Shown here: piece after piece, positions 33,491 to 46,500 of the stretch
Layout of the letters: every line of letters starts with the position of its first letter
How positions within the stretch are numbered: the first letter of the stretch is position 1
DNA from: Mytilus trossulus
Taxonomy: Eukaryota; Mollusca; Bivalvia; Mytilida; Mytilidae
Reading direction: 5' to 3'
NCBI RefSeq assembly: GCF_036588685.1
Contig: NC_086375.1
Span: 44,485,270-44,549,269, forward strand
Length of the DNA stretch: 64,000 nucleotides
Position numbers and translations under genes: made by a program
The notes under the pieces: generated by a model
Told to the model about the DNA's origin: nothing
The model's database searches: none
The model's input: the letters and a program-made list of their open reading frames with translations, nothing else

Positions 33491-35439
33491 AACAGACATA
33501 AGAGATACAAAATCTTAAAAATTAGGATTAAGCCGTTCACATTGTGTTATAATTCTAATCACTATAAAACATAACAAAAGAACGGAACACAACAATGGCA
33601 TATAGACCAAGCACATTAGTAAAATGAAAGACAAGAATACAAATTGTACCATCATAAAGAATATATCTGGGAACCGTAAACAAAATACTAAACACCAATT
33701 AATCAATCAATAAATCGAATAAACGGGTTCATGTGTTAATGGATGCTTTAAGAATAAATTACCTGGTGTTCATAGAAATAATTATGTACATGTGTTGATT
33801 GTAACTTTCTCAACATCCAGTTGCAAGTTTTCGAGGATATTCAGGACGATTATAAATAAAAAAAAAAAAAACAATAATAGGTCGACAGTGCAAAATAGAT
33901 TGGTCGAGTTGAGGGACAGTTAACTTAAACAACCACTGGTGTGTTGAACGGAGCAGCTGTTTTCAATACAACAGGAATCTTACAGATCACTCAGAGTCGG
34001 AAAGTTGTTGCTAGGGTTCCAAAAACATACAGAAAGCGTGACATTCACGCTAAACGATGCACAAACTTTAATGTCTTAATTTTAACATTGATGATCTGCA
34101 TATCTTAAATTGTATATAAAGATGTAAAAAAACTACTACGATGTGTGTTACTGTAAATGTATCATGATGAGTGGATGTAATTCAACACTCGTGACAATTT
34201 AAGAGGGTGATGAGTAATATATTTGTTTCCTTCAATGTGACGTGCAGAGGAAAATTACTCATGCTGTTAAGGTAAAACGGTTCCTCTTTTTAAGGTTAAA
34301 GCGAAATAAGAAATTAGACAATTATATTTCAAATATAGAAAATAATGTCCATATACATTTCATGTGTGGTCGACAAATGAAGGACGGATATCATTTCAAA
34401 GGTCATCTTTTTAATCAATAATTGCTTGAATCAAAGAGGTAGGGTCAATTTTCCTTAATTTACTAGTATTTAAAACAACCATTTTGAAATTAATTTCATT
34501 TTTGACTTTAAGTTACTGTAATTTAAGTGTGTTCTATGTGTTTTTTACCAATTTTATGGCTTTAAGTTATTTTATTACAGATAACATAATTCATCACGCC
34601 TGAAGAAAGCAGTTTTGTATAATTTTGGCAAATTGTGCGTACTGATATTTTTCATAATTAAATAAAAGAGAAGGACATTCTTAATCAAAACCAAAACTAT
34701 TTTGGTTGTAAAGCGTTATCTTGTTTTTCGGATTCAAATTGATTTATTTTTGTTCAGTGACGTACATCTAAATGGTTTTTGGTCGGATTGTTGTCTCTTT
34801 GACACATTCCACTTTTCCCACTTGTATATATCCACAATTTAACAAAAACATGTTCAATGTGTTAATTTGTATATCAAAATGCCTTTAACAGGAAAATCAT
34901 AAATCCTTGAACAAAATCATTTTTTTATGGAAACGTGTTGAATTTTTGAAGAAATATGCTAAGTAAATATGTAGTATAAACTCTTTTATTTCCAAATTCC
35001 AGTTGGATTTGGAAACTTTAAAATTTTTACAATGCCAATGTGAGTGATGCTGATGCCTCGGAATTAGTCCCTATACTTCTTTGTTAATGGATTTGTATGT
35101 AACCTTTAACCGGTGATCTATTATTCTGTTAACTCAAAGTTGATCAACCTTTATGTTTTGAAGTCATTTTATAGATTAAATGATTTAAAACTTGGCTACG
35201 AAGGTATTACAGAATGACGTCTAAATAGAGGACTGTCTTCTTTAAGGTAAGAATATATTTAAATGTTAACAAAGGTTAAAATAAAATTTTAAAACTTTAA
35301 GATCCACAATTTGTGTTCCGTAAAGAAAGTCAGATAAGGTTGATAAAGACATTGTTCTAAATAAGTCATGTAATTAGTCAACAATAAATATGGGCTGACC
35401 ACTAACAATCTTTTTAACACCTGAATACTTTTTTTCATA
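33491..35439. other. Intergenic; short fragment of another dispersed repeat
   Basis: 34770-34820 holds TTGTTGTCTCTTTGACACAT, which I recognise as a common bivalve repeat segment. Nothing else is supported. Confidence 0.4.
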
Positions 35440-36010
35440 TCTCAAGTAAGAATCTCGTTACTAATTGTCGTTGAATGCTACTTGTCATGTTTGTCTTTCG
35501 TTTTCTAATTGTAGCCAAAATAATGAATATGCTGTCCCAGGTTAGGTTAGGTTGCTGATCATGTTTAACGCTGCAACATTGTGTATATCTCGAGTAAGGT
35601 ACCCGTTAGATATTGTCGTTGGAAGCTACTTGTCATGTTTGTCTTTCGTTTTCTAATTTTATCAAACAAATGAATATACTGTCCCAGGTTAGGTTGGATT
35701 GATCGTTAACGATCATGTTTAACCCTTCAACATTGTATACCTCAAGTAAGGTGCGCGTTAGTAATTGTCGTTGGAAGCTACTTGTCATGTTTTGTCTTTC
35801 GTTTTCTAATTTTATCAAACAAATGAATATACTGTCCCAGGTTAGGTTGGATTGATCGTTAACGATCATGTTTAACCCTTCAACATTGTATACCTCAAGT
35901 AAGGTGCGCGTTAGTAATTGTCGTTGGAAGCTACTTGTCATGTTTTGTCTTACGTTTTCTAATTTTATCAAACAAATGAATATCCCGTTAAACGTAAGGT
36001 TGGGTTGATC
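35440..36010. repeat. Satellite-like array, 153-bp monomers
   Basis: Units start at about 35524, 35671, 35824 and 35977. The two central monomers (35671-35823 and 35824-35976) differ at about one base. Each carries the perfect 14-bp palindrome GATCGTTAACGATC (35701, 35854). Because 153 is a multiple of three, a minus-strand frame stays open through them (35633-35971, repeated RTLLEVYNVEGLNMIVNDQ); I read it as a by-product. The CTGTCCCAGGTTAGG head resembles the start of repeat B at 1950. Confidence 0.85.
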
Positions 36011-37709
36011 GGTAAAGATCCATGCAGTAGTGCCATATTGTTGTTCCGATCTTAGTCTTTTGGGTCTTTTTTTTTAGCTGGAGGGAGGGGGTAGATGTCT
36101 TATTGGCTTATTATCAACCAAATAGTCTTATAAGTATATGAATATAACGAAACAATGAGAAAGGAACATTCATTCGAGATCACACATTCATACCATAATT
36201 CAATTAAGCATATCGTCAGAGACAAATGCTATTATATTTCTTTGATAGATAGCATATTGATCTTTTATCAACATCCACCATCAATTGAATCGTACGGTAA
36301 AGATCTATCTGAAAAAATCCCAATATAAATAGCTCATCCAGAGACCTGGTCCATCTTAACGAAACATTTTCAAATCAAGAGCTACCATAGCTACGGTACC
36401 TAATGAAAACTATTTTCCTTTACAATGAATATAGAAAGATATTACATATTAGAAGGTAGCAGGTGTTCTTCCGGTGTCACAAGGTCAACACCATTATAAG
36501 GTAAATATTTTCCGTTTGTTTAGTATATTATTGAATTTATTGGTGATAATAGGTACATTCGTTCAGACAAGGCCAATATATTCGATTTACCGAACGCATT
36601 CTTTATAATTGATGATGTGTTGCACTGTGGTTGTGTTTTGCAAACTAACATATTATATGTTGTAAGGTATGTAATGATTAATCTTGTCTTCTCTAATAAC
36701 AATATGTATTTCTTCTCTCTCTCTTTCTTCAGGTGTTTCTGTAGTTAAAATTATTTTAAATGACGTTATAAAAACACTAATTACCGTAAACTTTTAATTT
36801 TATAGAAAACGTTTGAAGTGTTTAGTCGTTTAACATTTATTTTGTTTACATGGTTTTTGATTGTTTTAGTTAAAGTCTGTGTTTATTGTTTTCTCTGTAT
36901 TGAACAAAGTGTTTCAATGTTTTGATTGGCTTACTCTTTCGCTTTGAATCTATGCACCGTTTCAATCTTTATTACTTATCGATTTGTAAAAATATTATCT
37001 TACTTTTTAATAAATTGTAAGCCTAAAATATATTAATAACATTTGATATCCGCCTCAGTTTTTCACATATGTAGGTTGTCAGTACACTGTCTCTGAACTT
37101 TGGTGGATAGTTGTCTCATTGGCAATCATACCACACCTCCTCATTTCTATATTAAAGCGTTTTTCATTTCAATTGATTATAAATTTATTTGTTCGTGAAT
37201 ATACACTCTGATGTACTGCCTTGACATTTTGAACTTCAGTTATAAATGAGACAATTACTGGTCAAATACACTAAATGAATCAATAATACATGTAGGATGG
37301 GTCAAAAGCGGTAACATATGAAAAGCAAAACACGCTGCTTATGTCAAGGACGATATTTAACCTTAGCGGATGAACATGTGGAACGTTTTTTTCTTGATCA
37401 TAAGTTAGCTAACCTTGATGTGCTGTTTGGAGTTAAAAATAAATCATATCTACGGTAGTAAGTGGTAATGATAACAGCAACAAAGCATGCATACATGTAA
37501 TGTCATTACCTGCTATGATTTGGCAAGAATATTATCTTTCTGTCGTAAAAAAATATCATTCAAGCTTTCTCAAAGCATATAACTATTCATATAACAGCGA
37601 GGTAAAAACATAAAGACTGTATTTTAAGAAAAGCAGTATCAACAAAGACACGTTTTATGAACCATTGTCTTTTTGTATGATCACTCACAAATGATAACAA
37701 AAAATAAAC
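36011..37709. other. Intergenic with a repeat B end fragment
   Basis: 37100-37150 (GGATAGTTGTCTCATTGGCA) is a repeat B end. Nothing else was recognised. Confidence 0.45.
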
Positions 37710-37925
37710 TATAATAGATATAGGAAGATGTGGTATGAGTGCCAATGAGACAACTCTCCATCCAAGTAATAATTTATAAAAGTAAACCATTATCGGTCAA
37801 GGTACGGCCTTCAACACGTAGCATTGGCTCACACCGAACAGCAAGCTGTAAAGGGCCCCAAAAAATACTAGTATAAAACCATTCAAACGGGAAACCAACG
37901 GTCTAATCTATGTTTATATATTACT
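37710..37925 (-). repeat. Repeat B, reverse copy
   Basis: AGGAAGATGTGGTATGAGTG, AACTCTCCATCCAAGTAATA, TACGGCCTTCAACACGTAGC and GGGAAACCAACGGTCTAATC. Confidence 0.85.
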
Positions 37926-40323
37926 AGGTTTATCTATTTTTTGAAAAAATGCATGTATTGGTAGTACTAGATCACTGCGATTTAAAGCTAGTCGCTCAAA
38001 TTATATAATAAAGGTCGGGGTGGCATTTAAATTGAATTTTCAGTTATCTGATAGTTAATCGAATATTCTCTTAAACATATATTACAGAAACTTAGCATAT
38101 AATTATACTACAGCAATAATGATGTATATAAACAAATATGAAAGCAGTTCATTTTCGCCACATAAGCAGTACATTTATTAAATTGTGCATATGTGACAAT
38201 TTAAATTATACGGGAGGGACGACTTTCAAAAATATATAATAAACATGATAAATCTTGCGAGTTATTCTTATACAAGTCAACAAACTCACACGATAATATC
38301 ACTTGATGAGCATAACAAATAAAGTGCAAATTATGCATAAAGTACTTGAATTATTTTTTTTACAATAATGCAGTAAAAACTTTATTAAGAACTAGCAAAG
38401 TTACAACCTATAATCAAATGACACTCATCACCTCTTTCGTTTGAGTCACATGGATTACAGTTTATAACTTAGCTTGCGGTATTCTTCATACGAAATACAC
38501 ATCAATTTAAAACCACCTCTATATGATTGAACACAAACTTTGAACACGCATCTAATTAATTAACCATAAATTATGACAGAATAAAAGAAGCTATTGGACA
38601 CTAATTGAGTTGATTAAATTTTGACAGATCACTACTAAGATCATGAGTCATTTAAATATTGTACATATCAGTCGATAGCACACCAATTTATCATATATGA
38701 GTGAATTTGTGGTTGCATCTAGACCTTCTGTTGTATACCATAGTGGAAGATAAACATTTGTAACCTAACGTAAGTAAACCAAATTATGGAAACAAGAATA
38801 AGAGACATAAAAAGGGGAAAGGGGGTCGAAATTATAAACCCATTTTTATTTTTTTTTAATTATCACATATTAATTGTATTGAATACTTCTATTACAAAAG
38901 ATCCAATACCTTAATCACAATGAATTTGATTACCAAAGTGGCCAGACAGTTGATAGATACTTAATTTTAAGGATGTACTCCCCGTTCAATTACGGATCCA
39001 GAACTTTTTGTAAGGGGACCCACTGACTGCTACAAGGCGGAGGTTCCAGTCATGCTTTAGTTATTTCCTTTATAATCAAACATATCCCATCCCCCATGGA
39101 TCTGCCTATTCCGTTTAGTATAATGTTTTGTGTTCGAATTTAAAAAGTTTTTTAAAAAAATTAAATGAATTTTCTAAATATTTACAAGAGCCACATAGTT
39201 AAGTACTCAATCTCGATAAAATTAAAGTATATGTTCACTAAATATAAATGTCCTGCTTTCAACAAAACGAAATGATGCACACATTAAAAAACTACATATC
39301 TATCAGACTGTCAAAAAGTAAGAAAACTTCAGTATCATAAGTATAAGCTATTTTATGTCACTGCTTGTATAAAATCATACTCGGGTTGAATATATAATGC
39401 AGCAATATTCCTCCAAAAACACTTAATTACTAACAGTAAAATTGAATATCCTATGTTAATTATAAAATCATATTGGATTGGATTCTCACGGCATTTATAC
39501 TTGTGAGTCAGTCTAATTTGCATTTAACCAGAAAGGAAAGCAGCAAGAATTAGATAAAGCGTGTTTCCAATTTAACGTCATTTTTATGTTACACTAAATG
39601 GTAGCAATATCTGACGTTGCGTCACAGTTAGTGTAAACCCAAAACGGGAAAACTAACGGTCTAATCTATATAAAAACGAGAAACGAGAAACACGTATTAA
39701 CTGTCTGACAACAACCTGGATTGTCCTATCTATAAGTCTGACGCTTGCCACTTGTGAAAAAATATCAACCTAGACAACAAACGGCTACTCCAACTGGCAT
39801 AGCCGTTGCTTGCAACGCTTTACTCTTAAAACCCACTACATATTTAAAAATGTTCTGTAATAAAAACAATGATGCCTATACATATGTTACTAACTCGTCA
39901 GTCCTCAAACGCAAGTTGACAAAAATGCATTTCTCCCCACATTCATATAGAAATAAAGATAATTGGTATGAATGTCAATATAAAGATAACTATGAACAAG
40001 AGATATACACAATAAAGGTCCCTGTATTGCCTTCAACAATAAGAAACATCCATAACTGAATTGACAGCAATATAGGACTCGGACAGAAAAAAAAGAAAAA
40101 AAAGAAAACAATCCAAGGAGAAAACCAGTGGGCAAAAAGTGTGAATAATAGAATAAAATGGCATACAAAATGCCATAAGAGATGAAGTTCTTCCCATCAA
40201 GATCCTCCATCAAATGCTCTTTTGCAGTCTGTAATTGTTTGCTCATGTTGGAAGAGCTAGAGTTGTGGTGTACTGTCTTTTTTTAACCTTATCTTTATCC
40301 TCTTTCATTTTAGGTGCCACACA
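37926..40323. other. Region upstream of MCT-B
   Basis: A degraded piece with GGATCC MITE resemblance lies at about 38990-39110 (ACGGATCCAGAACTTTTTGT near one end). A repeat B head is at about 39634-39700 (GAAACGAGAAACACGTATTA). The frames at 39745-40059 and 39905-40246 show no domain. Any MCT-B promoter or 5' UTR exon should lie in this stretch, but I cannot place it. Confidence 0.4.
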
Positions 40324-40510
40324 ATGAGAGATGTTGATGAGGGGCACGCTTGGTTGTGTTTAATCGGAGCTATTGGAGCACAGTTTCTAAATGGAGCCAT
40401 GACTTATGCTTCAGGAATAATTCACGTCGGTCTCCTAGATTATTTCAAAGAAGATGTGGCAAAAACAGCTTTAATAGGATCTCTTTTTGCAAATATACTA
40501 TGCCTACTTG
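40324..40510 (+). CDS. MCT-B exon 1 (start codon, TM1)
   Basis: ATG at 40324-40326, preceded by a strong acceptor (TCTTTCATTTTAG, exon edge 40314), so an upstream untranslated exon is likely. Encodes MRDVDEGHAWLCL and TM1. It ends in phase 1 at CTTG before GTACGA, the same position as MCT-A exon 1. Confidence 0.9.
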
Positions 40511-43500
40511 GTACGAATATATTTTACTTCAAAAATTGTATTCCTACTCTATGTAATGTACTTTGTGCGCATAGATAGTTGACAAAAAGCAGTACTATTT
40601 TTCGCATTTGAACATCTAATTGAAATCAAATAACTACTAAATATCTCCTTTATATTATCAAGAATTCTTACAATGAATGGTTTATTTTCTTTCAAAATTT
40701 ACAATTAAACTTTTTTCAGCGAATTCAATTGCTGATGGGGTGAAATATTATCCCTTTCCACTGTTAAATCTACCAATGTAAATATTGATCATTTCACGTC
40801 TTAAATAAACGAGTTCAAGGTTTTAAGGTTTTAAAATATATGACAAAAAACAGAAGATAAACTTAAAATGTTCGACAAAAGGTGATTACTATTATATAAC
40901 ATTTCAATCGATAAAATCACAAAATGACTATGTTATGAGTTCTAAACATAAGTATGCAAATACTTTTAATAAGAAAGTATAAAGTTCATCCGTTTCGTAT
41001 GCAAAATGAGGAACTCATCGTTTTCACAATTCCTTTGTAAAGATATTTCAAAAGATTCATTTTCAATGATATCACTTCTAAGGCGGTCTTGGCTGACGTA
41101 TATATAAACCATATCTCCCTTTACTAGTATTCAATTTGATACACAAAATTAATATATTTTCCATTTTCCTCTTTTAAAAGCTGTTATGCAGTTTATATTA
41201 AGAAGATATTTGTCAACTAATTTTTTTTGTTGGTTTGGTTGCCCACAACTGTTAATCTAGTGTACGTTCAATTTCGTTAATTCCAACACGGACCGTAGTC
41301 TTATATTTGTTCATTTTTAATGAAGGGGATTTATTTTGATTTACATGTTTATAGAAATGCATTTAGGACTAAGTTATTAGTATGAAAATTGGGAGATGTA
41401 ATATGTTTGACAATGATACAATATATTCATAAAAGAAAAAGATATGAACAAGACTGTCACTTGTTATTTTGGGGCCCTTTAAAACTTACTGTCGATGTGA
41501 GCCAATGCTCCGTATTGAAGGTCGTACTTTGACCAATAATTGTTTACGTTTTACATTTACACTGTGACTTGGATGGAGAGTTGTCTCATTGGGACTCATA
41601 CCTTATCTTCTTATTTCTATTGCCTTGTCAGATCGGTAATATCCACACATTACACAAGAGAAAAATACATATTGTAACGAATTTGTGTTGTGGTTTCTCA
41701 TATTTGTAAATATTGTTAAAAAAGCAGACACAGTTTTATTATATATTTTCAGGGCCACTTGCAAGTATAGCTATCAATTTGACAAGCTGCAGAGTTTCCA
41801 TAATGATTGGTAGTTCTTTAATCGTCATTGGATTTGGTGCCAGTTTCTTTGCCAAAAATTTGAATGTATTATTAGTAACCTACGGCATCATTGCAGGTAT
41901 AGCTTGGATTTATTTATCTGCCCAGTATGCATATATATTTGATTAACAGAGCAAATAGTGCATATTTTTTTCATATATTTTTTTTTCATTTCAATTAAGA
42001 TTTTTTTAATATTGTCTATTAGGTGCTAAAGTTTTCTCATGCATTTACATTTAAGCTTTAGTGTTTTTAAAACTACTTGAATGAAACAGGAACTGGTCAA
42101 TATTGAAGAAAAATTACAATTATTGTACACGTGCTTCGTTATTTCGGTCGCCTTTTCGAATATTGAAATATTTTACATTCATTATTCAAGTGTTTGGTTA
42201 TATCGGACGTCATATCGAACATTGAGACGAAAGCTCATGTACAGTGTATACATTGAGAGCAATCTTTCATCTCATGTACAGTGTATACATTGAGAGCAAT
42301 CTTTCATCGCATGTTATATACGTTGAAGGCATAATATTAAAACAGTTAAGATCTTTATTTTAGTTCTCTATGCATTATAAAAGGGAAACAAGAGGGATAT
42401 CACACTGGCAATATACGTAATAATTGTAATTTTCCAATCCAATTCCAATTCCATATTGATGAATTAAACTGAACAACGGTTGCCTATCTATAAATACTTT
42501 CATCCACTTTGTCTTAACTTTGGTGTATAATTGTTGCATTGGCAATCATACCACTTATTTCTGTAAAATACAGAATTAGCCATCTATCAGAATCATTGTT
42601 ACTAGAAAAGGTAATAAATGACGTCTTCTAAATGGCAGATTGATAGCTGTCAATTTTAACACATTTGTTGTTGAAAGGGTCGATTAAATAGTGCTATAAA
42701 TATCGCAAAGTGACAAAAGAAGGTATTATTTTTCAGTCTTCTTCGTGGTGCTCTAGTCAAATTTTCTGGAAATCCATAACACTCATTGAAACTGAAATGA
42801 ATAAAGGCAACAGTAGTATGCAGCTGTTAGGTTTTCATAAATCGATTACGCGATAACAAATCAGGGATACTGAATAAAATCGAGAGAAACACAACGGATT
42901 AACAAAAACAATGAACTGCAAAAAAAACAACCAAAAAAACAACATATATAGAAAAGACTACTTGCTAACAACTACCATATTCCTGACTTTTACCGGACTT
43001 TAAAAAAAAATGGACTCAGAGCTGAACATTGTTTAATAGCGAGCAAAACCTCCCGCTTTTATGGCATTGTTAAAAATACCGCCGCTAAAATGACAACATT
43101 ACGTAAGACTATTTCAATGCCTAGGGAATGATCACTAAGTTTAAATTTTGAGAGTAACTGCCTATGTATAAAATTATTACAATTTAGATATTCCTCAGAC
43201 TGACACTGCCGGTTTTTAATTTTCGATAAAGAAAAATTTTAGATATATATTGTTTTAATTTTATCTTTTATTGTAATGTAGTATGGGTACCAGCATTAAC
43301 ACATTACATAAGTGATATCAAGGCAAGTTAAAATATGAAAGAATATTTACTAAGGAAAAACCCACAAAAACACAAAAAAGTATATAGAAAAATGGAGGGT
43401 CCAATGTTGTGCAAAGCTGTTGCTAATGCATCCGACCGTCTTCCTTTTAATTGACGGTAGATGTCTTCCTATCAAAAGAGACATCGTATTGCCTTAGAGA

Positions 43501-46500
43501 AAACTCTTCATAAATGCTCAACTTTGTTTTTATCAATTATAGGAACTGGCTTTTCGTTTACTGTTACAACGTCGATAGTGATTCTAGGATATGCATTTGA
43601 AAAATACAGAAGTGCGACTGTTGGGTTAAGTATGGCGTTTGCTGGTGCCGGAATGTTTGTCTGTGGACCGTTGATCCAGTCTCTGATCGACCATTATACT
43701 GTACTTGGAGCTTTCCTTCTCCTTGGTGGAATTGCAAGTAACTTTTTTGTATGCGGTGCTTTGATGAAGCCATCTGGACTTGAGGAATGGCATAAATATT
43801 TCTTAAAACAAAATAAGCAGAATACAGGTGCAAGTAGTATTTTAAAAAGGTTTCTTCATTTCGGAGTTTTCAAAAATATATCATTTGTGTTTATACTATT
43901 AGGTGCTATATTTGTAGGACTTCCATATAGTCTAGTACTTTTACATTTACCAAATTTCTCTGTGACTGAAGGTTATACACATGAGGATGGCGCCTTTCTA
44001 ATGGCCATGATAGGACTTGGTAGCACAGTGAACCGGATACTTGTCGGCATTGCCAGCGGAGACGGCGGACTTGATGTTTTATTGTTGTATTTTGGATCAC
44101 TTGGTTTGACCGGTGCCAGCACTTTAATATTTCCGTTGTTTTCCGGATATTATATCGGTCAGTGTATTTATTCGTTTATATTTGGATTATACAGTGGTGC
44201 TTTCTGTGCCCTGACGAACCCTATATGTTTTGAAATGGTAGGATTAGACAATCTGCCCACCGCCATAGGACTTTATTTCTGTGCCATTGGTATAGGTGGA
44301 TTAATAGGACCGCCATTAGCAGGTATGCATACCAATTTATAATTATGGCTATTTATCAAAATGTACATGTGGTTTTAAAAGATGTTTTAATAAATATAAT
44401 ATCCAACCAACTCAAATCAAACTTTTCGCATAAATGAATTGAAATCTTTTTTTTATTTCAACTTTTAATGAACTCTACCCTTTTTGAACTAAAAAATAAA
44501 TTGATCGTGAAATTATGTATAGTTAGAAGATACTTAGCATGTCATCTTCCTGGTGTCCACTGTTTTGAGTATTTTCCCACATATTTTCTATTATTCAATG
44601 CATCCCCTCCTTTTTATTTCATCTTAGCCGAAATCACCGAAGTTCAAAGTATAGGCGTTTATTAATTTACTTTTGTGTCGTAAAACTTGTATAAACCCTC
44701 CAAACAAATTTAGAAACCATAGAGTGTGTGTTGATGTGTACTGAAAACAACGTCTATATATTTTTTTGTATATTTGTTTTCTATTAGGTATAATAATTGA
44801 TAATGGTGGTACATATGAACACAGTTTTTATATCTCAGGTAATATAAGTACAAATGTTGTAGCAATTCACACATGGTTCTTTTAAATATTTCTACAAATA
44901 TCTAAAAATATACCCAAAACCAGAAGTTGAAATGTCATCTCCACACAATATACATAACAGTTTGACCAAAACGAACATACTAATGAGTAGAAAACAACAT
45001 TAAGAAAGAAAATACACAAGGAGTTCAGTCAAAAGATTAGCAAAAATTAGTACGTTATGTTATTGAAGCGAAAAATAAAATAACAAAAAAAACCGAACTC
45101 CAAGAAAAATTCATAACAAAAAGTCCCTTATCAAATGGCAAATCAAAAGCTCAAACTCATCAAACGAATAGAAAGTAACTGTCATATTCCTGACTTGTTA
45201 CAGACATTTTTTTATGTAGAAAATGTTGGAACATATGCAGAAAAGTGTTTTTGTGTCAAAGAGGGACGAAAGATACCAGAGGGACAGTCAAACTCAAACA
45301 GACAAACAGACAAACAATAGTACACATGACACAACATAGAAAAACTAAAGAATAAGCAACACGAACCACACCAAAACTAGGGATGATCTCAAGTGCTCCG
45401 GAAGGGTAAGCAGATTCTTCTCAACATGTGGCACCCGTCGTGTTGCTCATGTTATAAAAAATCCGGTAAATAGTCTAATTCGGTAGCTCACATTAATGAA
45501 AGGGAAGGGGGTTGTAGTTACGAACATATCCGATATCATTTGTGGAACGGTTATTCCATAACGGTCAACCAGCTCGTGTTGGCGTCATTAAAATTTACGA
45601 AGGGATGATTTCATTTCAACTGCACCATTTGGAACTCTTGGTTTAATAGATTCCTTGTGAGCAGTAACCCTCTATCAAGAAAATCATGATAGGAAATGCA
45701 AGCACGGGAATATCGTTTCAATTGGGAGAAATGTAACCTGTATATAGGAGCTAGTGAAATGTTGCTACTTAGAAATAGAAAGTTTACAATTGGAAAGCTG
45801 ACCTTATCTCTTTTCGTAAAGTTTTGTTTTCAACGGACACTCATTGTCATTTTTTTTTATGTAAGTCAAGATATGAGGTCGACTTAACTGTATCTGTTGT
45901 ATCCTTTATCTCTAGTTCGATGGGATAGATGCGTTCCACATGGTCACCAAATTTTGAATTATTAAGTGAAAGAACATCATCTATATAGCGGAAAGTACAG
46001 TTAAAGGATATTGCTAGCTTCTTATCTTTCTTTCTAAGAAGTTCCTGTTTGAAGTCAGTCTCATAGAAATGATGAAACAAGTCGGCAAGAAGAGGGGCAC
46101 AATTGGTTCCCATTGGAATGCCGACATTTCTGTTGGAAAACACGTCCTCCTAATGCAACAAATATGTTGTCAATCATGAAATCAGGCATCTTTATAATGT
46201 CAGTTTCAGAGATTTTTTTTTTAAATCAGATTGATCCTTTAAAAAGTCGGATTTATCCCTCCCTAAGACAAGATACTTGTATCTACGTTGGCCATTCTTT
46301 TTTATGAAACAAAGCAATACCAACTCTTGTGTAAAGTGTAGAAAAGTCAAATGCTTAATACTATTGCGAGATGAAAGAGAGGTGGAGTGTATGTACTCCA
46401 AAAGATGTTTTGAATTTAAAAGTATCCACATCAAATTCACGCTACCTCTGGAATAGGCAGTTTCAAAATAACACTGAAGCCTGTCTTTGATTGCTGATAA

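Noticed and set aside
35633-35971. 112-aa minus-strand frame with an internal 51-residue repeat
   Set aside because: It follows exactly from the 153-bp satellite unit; no start context, no domain, and it ends with the array.
39745-40246. Frames of about 104 and 113 aa just upstream of MCT-B
   Set aside because: They overlap on opposite strands, have no domain, and lie where an MCT-B promoter or 5' intron is expected.
43461-43542. Extra N-terminal codons of the 293-aa frame
   Set aside because: Intronic: the acceptor at 43541-43542 matches the MCT-A boundary and phase.
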